DNA from: Saccharopolyspora_D taberi
GTDB taxonomy: Bacteria > Actinomycetota > Actinomycetes > Mycobacteriales > Pseudonocardiaceae
DNA: 64,000 nt
Reading direction: 5' to 3'
NCBI RefSeq assembly: GCF_039534165.1
Contig: NZ_BAAAUX010000004.1
Span: 9,581-73,580, forward strand
Shown: one piece after another, positions 59,367 through 64,000 of the stretch
How positions within the stretch are numbered: the first letter of the stretch is position 1
Layout of the letters: every line of letters begins with the position of its first letter
Translations under genes and position numbers: made by a program
Notes under the pieces: generated by a model
The model's input: the letters and a program-made list of their open reading frames with translations, nothing else
Told to the model about the DNA's origin: nothing
Databases searched by the model: none

Positions 59367-60341
59367 GTGCGGATTGCAGTGACCGGTTCGATCGCCACGG
59401 ACCACCTGATGGCCTACCCCGGTAGGTTCGCCGAGCAGCTGATCGCCGACCGGCTGGAGCAGGTCTCGCTGTCGTTCCTGGTGGACGACCTCCAGGTGCG
59501 CCGCGGCGGGAACGCGGCCAACATCACCTTCGGCCTGGGGCAGCTGGGGGCCGCTTCGGTGCTGGTGGGTTCGGTGGGCCAGGACTTCGACGAGTACCGC
59601 GCCTGGCTGGAGCGCCACGGCGTGGACACCAAGTCGGTGCGGGTCTCGGACACCAAGCACACCGCCCGGTTCCTGTGCACGACCGACCAGGACCTGAACC
59701 AGATCGCGTCGTTCTACAGCGGAGCGATGGCCGAGGCGCGCGAGATCGAGCTCAAGCCGGTCGCGGACCGCCTGGGCGGCCTCGACATCGTGGTGGTCTC
59801 GCCCAACGATCCGGCGGCGATGGTCAACCACACCCGGGAATGCCGGGACCGCGGCTACAAGTTCCTCGCCGACCCCGGCCAGCAGCTCGCCCGGATGAGC
59901 GGGGCCGACATCCGGGACCTGGTGGAGGGCGCGGAATTCCTGTTCACCAACGAGTACGAGCACAGCCTGCTGCTCCAGAACACCGGCTGGACGCACGGCG
60001 AAGTCCTCGGCCGGGTCGGGAAGTGGATCACCACGCTCGGTCCCAAGGGCGTGCGGGTCGAGGAGGCCGGGAAGCCCGCGAGGGAGATCGCGCCGCCGAA
60101 GGAGAAGCGCAAGGGCGACCCGACGGGTGTCGGCGACGCGCTGCGCGCCGGATTCCTGGCCGGTCTGAGCTTCGGCCTGGACGTCGACGGCTCGCTCCAG
60201 CTGGGCTGCGCGCTGGCCACCGTCTCCCTGGAGACCGACGGACCGCAGGAATACCAGGTGGATCGGGGGGAGTTCCTCGATCGCTTCGCCGAGAGCTACG
60301 GCGGGGCCGCGGCGGACGGGATCCGCCCGAAACTTCGCTGA
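59367..60341 (+). CDS. adoK: Adenosine kinase, PfkB family (mycobacterial AdoK type)
   Basis: The 324-residue product matches mycobacterial adenosine kinase (Rv2202c) in length and order: VTGSIATDHLMAYPGRFAEQ, VSLSFLVDDLQVRRGGNAAN, ADPGQQLARMSG and the anion-hole motif DPTGVGDALRAGF. It phosphorylates adenosine released from S-adenosylhomocysteine, removing an inhibitor of methylation. GTG 59367 follows GAAGGAGC. Together with metK, metH and ahcY it closes the methyl cycle. Confidence 0.9.
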   Translation: MRIAVTGSIATDHLMAYPGRFAEQLIADRLEQVSLSFLVDDLQVRRGGNAANITFGLGQLGAASVLVGSVGQDFDEYRAWLERHGVDTKSVRVSDTKHTARFLCTTDQDLNQIASFYSGAMAEAREIELKPVADRLGGLDIVVVSPNDPAAMVNHTRECRDRGYKFLADPGQQLARMSGADIRDLVEGAEFLFTNEYEHSLLLQNTGWTHGEVLGRVGKWITTLGPKGVRVEEAGKPAREIAPPKEKRKGDPTGVGDALRAGFLAGLSFGLDVDGSLQLGCALATVSLETDGPQEYQVDRGEFLDRFAESYGGAAADGIRPKLR

Positions 60342-60364
60342 CACCGGGGAAAGGCAGAGAGGTC

Positions 60365-63300
60365 ATGGTTGACCGGCAGAACGATCCCAGCGGGTTCCTG
60401 AAAGCCCTGGGCGAGCGGGTGCTCGTCGCCGACGGCGGCATGGGTACGGCGTTGCAGGAGTACGACCTGTCGCTGGACGACTTCGCGAACCTCGAAGGCT
60501 GCAACGAAATCCTCAACGAGACCCGCCCGGACGTGGTGACCTCGGTGCACCGCGGGTTCCTGGAAGCGGGTTCGGACGCGATCGAGAGCAACACCTTCGG
60601 CACGAACCTGGCCAACCTCGGCGAGTACGGGATTCCCGAGCGGATCCGCGACCTCGCCGAGAAGGGCACCAGGCTGGCGCGGGAGGTCGCCGACGAGTTC
60701 TCGACGCCGGACCGGCCGCGGTTCGTGCTCGGCTCGATGGGCCCGGGCACGAAGCTGCCGACACTGGGCCACGCGCCGTACGCGGATCTGCGCGACGCCT
60801 ATGTCGAGCAGGTGCTGGGCATGCTCGACGGTGGTGTCGACGTGGTGCTGGTCGAGACCTCGCAGGACCTGTTGCAGACGAAGTCCGCGATCGTGGCGGC
60901 GAAGCGGGCGATGGAGCAGGCGGGTCGGTGGTTGCCGATCATCGCGCAGGTGACGGTGGAGCAGACCGGCACGATGCTGGTGGGCTCCGAGATCGGTGCG
61001 GCGCTGACGGCGTTGGAGCCGTTGGGCATCGACATGATCGGCATGAACTGCGCGACCGGTCCGGCCGAGATGAGCGAGCACCTGCGGGTGCTGGCCCAGC
61101 ACTCGCGGATCCCGATCTCGGTCATGCCCAACGCCGGCCTGCCCGAACTCGGCCCGAACGGCGCCGTGTACCCCCTCAAGGCCGACGAACTCGCCGAAGC
61201 GCTGGTCGGTTTCGTCAACAACTTCGGCGCCCGGCTCGTCGGGGGCTGCTGCGGCACCACGGGTGAGCACGTCCGGGCGGTGTCGGAAGCGGTGGCGTCG
61301 TTGTCCCCGGTGGAGCGCAAGCCCACGCACGTCCCGTCGATTTCCTCGATGTACCAGACGGTTCCGTTCGACCAGGACGCCTCGATCCTCAACATCGGCG
61401 AGCGCACCAACGCCACCGGTTCCAAGGCGTTCCGGACCGCGATGATCGAGGGCCGCTACGAGGACTGCGTCGAGATCGGCAAAGCGCAGACCCGCGAGGG
61501 CGCGCACATGCTCGACCTCAACGTGGACTACGTCGGCCGCGACGGCAAGGAGGACATGCGCGAGCTGGCCACCAGGCTGGCCACCGCATCGACCCTGCCG
61601 ATCATGGTCGACTCCACCGAACCGGACGTCATCGAGGCCGGGCTGGAGGCGCTGGGCGGCCGGTGCGCGGTGAACTCGGTCAACTACGAGGACGGCACCG
61701 GCGAGGACTCGCGGTTCCACCGGGTCATGGAGATGGTGCGCGAGCACGGCGCCACCGTCGTCGGCACCTGCATCGACGAGGAGGGCCAGGCGCGCACCAA
61801 GGACTGGAAGGTCCGCGTCGCCGAGCGGCTGATCGACGACCTCACCTCGAACTGGGGCCTCGAAGAGTCCGCGATCATCATCGACCCGCTGGTCTTCCCG
61901 ATCACCACCGGCCAGGAGGAGGTCCGCAAGGACGGCATCGAGACCATCGAGGCCATCCGCGAGCTCAAGAAGCGCCATCCGGAAGTCCGGACGACGCTGG
62001 GGCTTTCCAACGTCTCCTTCGGGCTCAACGCCGCAGCTCGGCAGGTGCTGAACTCGGTGTTCCTGCACGAGTGCCGGGAAGCGGGCCTGGACACCGCGAT
62101 CCTGCACGCGTCGAAGATCCTGCCGATGAACAAGATCGCCGAGGAGCAGCGGCAGGTCGCGCTGGACCTGGTGTGGGACCGGCGGACCGAGGACTACGAC
62201 CCGCTCCAGAAGATGATGGAGCTCTTCGAGGGCCAGACCGCCAAGTCCAGCAGTGCCTCGCGGGCCGAGGAACTGGCCAAGCTGCCGCTGTTCGAACGGC
62301 TGGAGAAGCGGATCGTCGACGGCGAGCGCAACGGTCTCGAAGCCGATCTCGACGCGGCGATGGCCGAGAAGCCGCCGCTGCAGATCATCAACGAGAACCT
62401 GCTGGCCGGGATGAAGGTCGTCGGCGAGCTGTTCGGCTCGGGTCAGATGCAGCTGCCGTTCGTGCTCCAGTCCGCGGAGGTCATGAAGGCCGCCGTCGCC
62501 TACCTCGAACCGCACATGGAGAAGGACGACTCCGGCGGCAAGGGCAGGCTCCTGCTCGCGACGGTCAAGGGCGACGTGCACGACATCGGCAAGAACCTGG
62601 TCGACATCATCGTCTCCAACAACGGCTACGAAGTCGTCAACCTGGGGATCAAGCAGCCGATCAACGCGATCCTGGACGCCGCCGAGGAGCACGAGGTCGA
62701 CGCCATCGGCATGTCCGGGCTGCTCGTCAAATCCACGGTGATCATGAAGGACAACCTGGAGGAGATGAACGCCCGCGGCATCGCTGACAAGTACCCGGTC
62801 CTGCTGGGTGGCGCGGCCCTGACCCGGGCCTACGTCGAAAGCGACCTGGACGAGATCTACCAGGGCGACGTCCGCTACGCCAAGGACGCCTTCGAGGGCC
62901 TGCACCTGATGGACCGGCTGATGTCCATCAAGCGCGGGGACAACCCCGAGGAGGACGCCGCAGAAGAGGCGAAGAAGGCCGAGCGCAAGGCTCGCAGGGA
63001 GCGGTCGCAGCGGATCGCCGAGAAGCGCAAGGCCGACCAGGGCGACGAACCCGGGTACGACGACACCACGCGGTCCGATGTGGACGCCACCTCACCGGTG
63101 CCGACACCGCCGTTCTGGGGATCGAAGGTCATCAAGGGGATCCCGGTCGCCGACTACCTCGCGCTGCTCGACGAACGCGCGACGTTCTTCGGGCAGTGGG
63201 GCCTGCGCGGCGCGAAGAAGGGCGAAGGGCCGTCGTACGAAGAACTCGTGGGTTCCGAGGGCCGGCCGAGGCTGCGGTACTGGATCGACGAGCTGGCGAC

Positions 63301-63931
63301 TGCGGGCATCCTCCGGCACGCGGCCGTCGTCTACGGTTACTTCCCCTGCGTGACCGAGGGGAACCACCTCCTGGTGCTGGACAAGGACGAACCGGACGCC
63401 CAGGAGCGCACCCGGTTCTTCTTCCCGAGGCAGAAGCGCGACCGGCGGCTGTGCCTGGCCGACTTCTTCCGATCCCGCGAGGAAGCTGAGCGCACCGGTC
63501 AGGTGGACGTGCTGCCGATGCAGCTCGTGACCATGGGGCAGCCGATCGCTGATTACGCCAACGAGTTGTTCGCCAAGAACGCCTACCGGGACTACCTGGA
63601 GATCCACGGGATGGGCGTGCAGCTCACCGAGGCGCTCGCCGAGTACTGGCACCGCCGCGTCCGGCGCGAACTGCGCTGGTCGGCAGGCGGCTCGGTGGCC
63701 GAGGAAGATCCCGCCGACGTCAGGGAATTCTTCAAGCTGGGCTACCGAGGCGCGCGGTATTCGTTCGGCTACGGCGCCTGCCCTGAAATCGAGGACCGCG
63801 CCAAGATCGTCGACCTGCTTGATGCCGGGCGGATCGGGGTCGTGCTCTCGGAGGAGTTCCAGCTGCATCCCGAGCAGTCGACCGACGCCATCATCGCCCA
63901 CCACCCGGAAGCGAAGTACTTCAACACCTGA
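60365..63931 (+). CDS. metH: Cobalamin-dependent methionine synthase
   Basis: The 1188-residue protein is full length. The homocysteine domain (about 1-320) has GGMGTALQEYDL and the zinc cysteines GGCCGTTGEH. The folate domain has NIGERTNATGSKAF (from about 340). The B12 domain has the ligand motif DVHDIGKNLVDI (from about 735). A linker rich in Lys, Arg and Glu leads to the reactivation domain, ending GYGACPEIEDRAKI and EEFQLHPEQST. It remethylates homocysteine. ATG 60365 follows GAGAGG, 23 bases behind adenosine kinase. Confidence 0.95.
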   Translation: MVDRQNDPSGFLKALGERVLVADGGMGTALQEYDLSLDDFANLEGCNEILNETRPDVVTSVHRGFLEAGSDAIESNTFGTNLANLGEYGIPERIRDLAEKGTRLAREVADEFSTPDRPRFVLGSMGPGTKLPTLGHAPYADLRDAYVEQVLGMLDGGVDVVLVETSQDLLQTKSAIVAAKRAMEQAGRWLPIIAQVTVEQTGTMLVGSEIGAALTALEPLGIDMIGMNCATGPAEMSEHLRVLAQHSRIPISVMPNAGLPELGPNGAVYPLKADELAEALVGFVNNFGARLVGGCCGTTGEHVRAVSEAVASLSPVERKPTHVPSISSMYQTVPFDQDASILNIGERTNATGSKAFRTAMIEGRYEDCVEIGKAQTREGAHMLDLNVDYVGRDGKEDMRELATRLATASTLPIMVDSTEPDVIEAGLEALGGRCAVNSVNYEDGTGEDSRFHRVMEMVREHGATVVGTCIDEEGQARTKDWKVRVAERLIDDLTSNWGLEESAIIIDPLVFPITTGQEEVRKDGIETIEAIRELKKRHPEVRTTLGLSNVSFGLNAAARQVLNSVFLHECREAGLDTAILHASKILPMNKIAEEQRQVALDLVWDRRTEDYDPLQKMMELFEGQTAKSSSASRAEELAKLPLFERLEKRIVDGERNGLEADLDAAMAEKPPLQIINENLLAGMKVVGELFGSGQMQLPFVLQSAEVMKAAVAYLEPHMEKDDSGGKGRLLLATVKGDVHDIGKNLVDIIVSNNGYEVVNLGIKQPINAILDAAEEHEVDAIGMSGLLVKSTVIMKDNLEEMNARGIADKYPVLLGGAALTRAYVESDLDEIYQGDVRYAKDAFEGLHLMDRLMSIKRGDNPEEDAAEEAKKAERKARRERSQRIAEKRKADQGDEPGYDDTTRSDVDATSPVPTPPFWGSKVIKGIPVADYLALLDERATFFGQWGLRGAKKGEGPSYEELVGSEGRPRLRYWIDELATAGILRHAAVVYGYFPCVTEGNHLLVLDKDEPDAQERTRFFFPRQKRDRRLCLADFFRSREEAERTGQVDVLPMQLVTMGQPIADYANELFAKNAYRDYLEIHGMGVQLTEALAEYWHRRVRRELRWSAGGSVAEEDPADVREFFKLGYRGARYSFGYGACPEIEDRAKIVDLLDAGRIGVVLSEEFQLHPEQSTDAIIAHHPEAKYFNT

Positions 63932-63956
63932 TCCGCAAGGATCGAGAAAGGAAATC

Positions 63957-64000
63957 ATGAGCGCGAAGCTGCAGCAGGTCAATGGCATCGAGTTCGCGGT
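63957..64000 (+). CDS. ahcY: Start of an S-adenosylhomocysteine hydrolase gene (cut by window end)
   Basis: Only the first 14 codons are visible: MSAKLQQVNGIEFA. The ending NGIEFA resembles the N-terminal segment of actinobacterial SAH hydrolases, and GAGAAAGGAAATC before ATG 63957 is a good ribosome binding site. SAH hydrolase would split the by-product of methylation into homocysteine (for MetH) and adenosine (for AdoK), so the place fits well. The call depends mostly on context. Confidence 0.55.
   Translation, partial: MSAKLQQVNGIEFA

Overview
The window is GC-rich actinomycete DNA. It carries many GTG and TTG starts, ATGA-overlapped operons, a conservon, an EspG-type protein and a rare TTA leucine codon in a pathway regulator. 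It most resembles Pseudonocardiales (Saccharopolyspora or Amycolatopsis relatives). That assignment rests on gene content only. I saw no rRNA, tRNA, CRISPR array or insertion sequence.

Layout. Positions 1-8000 hold household and accessory genes: a partial BAAT-like lipoprotein, a Methyltransf_19 enzyme, a HAD hydrolase, an SDR, a guanine deaminase with a twin-arginine leader, a quinone oxidoreductase-like protein, a VanZ protein and a lone EspG-like protein. Positions 8142-11976 form an Sdh1-type succinate dehydrogenase operon with an Rv0250c-like small protein. Positions 12163-15834 form a divergent envelope locus: a 601-residue and a 59-residue membrane protein face a cupredoxin-like lipoprotein and a 415-residue membrane protein across a palindrome. 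A NERD/UvrD-type helicase, a small P-loop kinase and a SnoaL-like protein follow.

Positions 19219-28481 are a compact carbon-phosphorus lyase locus on the minus strand: phnF, phnG, phnH, phnI, a phnJ-phnK gene fusion, phnL, phnM and an inositol-monophosphatase-like gene. PhnCDE, PhnN and PhnP are not in the window. A major-facilitator transporter is read divergently behind a HutC-like operator and a short upstream ORF. A decayed P450 gene lies between the two arms. The 3' end of the last gene is followed by degenerate copies of its own tail.

Positions 28489-33765 carry a conservon (CvnA-D) whose P450 has Trp in place of the K-helix ExxR arginine. Next to it is a membrane protein with an N-terminal RHIM-like motif. 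A PP2C phosphatase faces a LAL regulator. Then come secreted proteases (S8, trypsin-like, papain-like with a membrane-anchored neighbour) and a two-module Lrp regulator.

From 42943 to the right edge lies a biosynthetic gene cluster, cut by the window end. It has a LAL regulator with one TTA codon, a stand-alone adenylating enzyme, two O-methyltransferases, a DsbA-like protein, an NmrA-like reductase, a sarcosine-oxidase-like flavoenzyme and a VOC protein. It also has a dedicated aspartate kinase and the GriI/GriH-type pair that makes aminohydroxybenzoates from aspartate semialdehyde and a C3 unit. After these comes a methyl-cycle cassette: metK, adenosine kinase, metH and the start of ahcY. 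Perfect ATCACG-N6-CGTGAT sites lie before the adenylating enzyme and aspartate kinase, and a near match lies before adenosine kinase, which suggests one regulon. The expected product is a methylated aminohydroxybenzoate derivative; its identity is not readable here.
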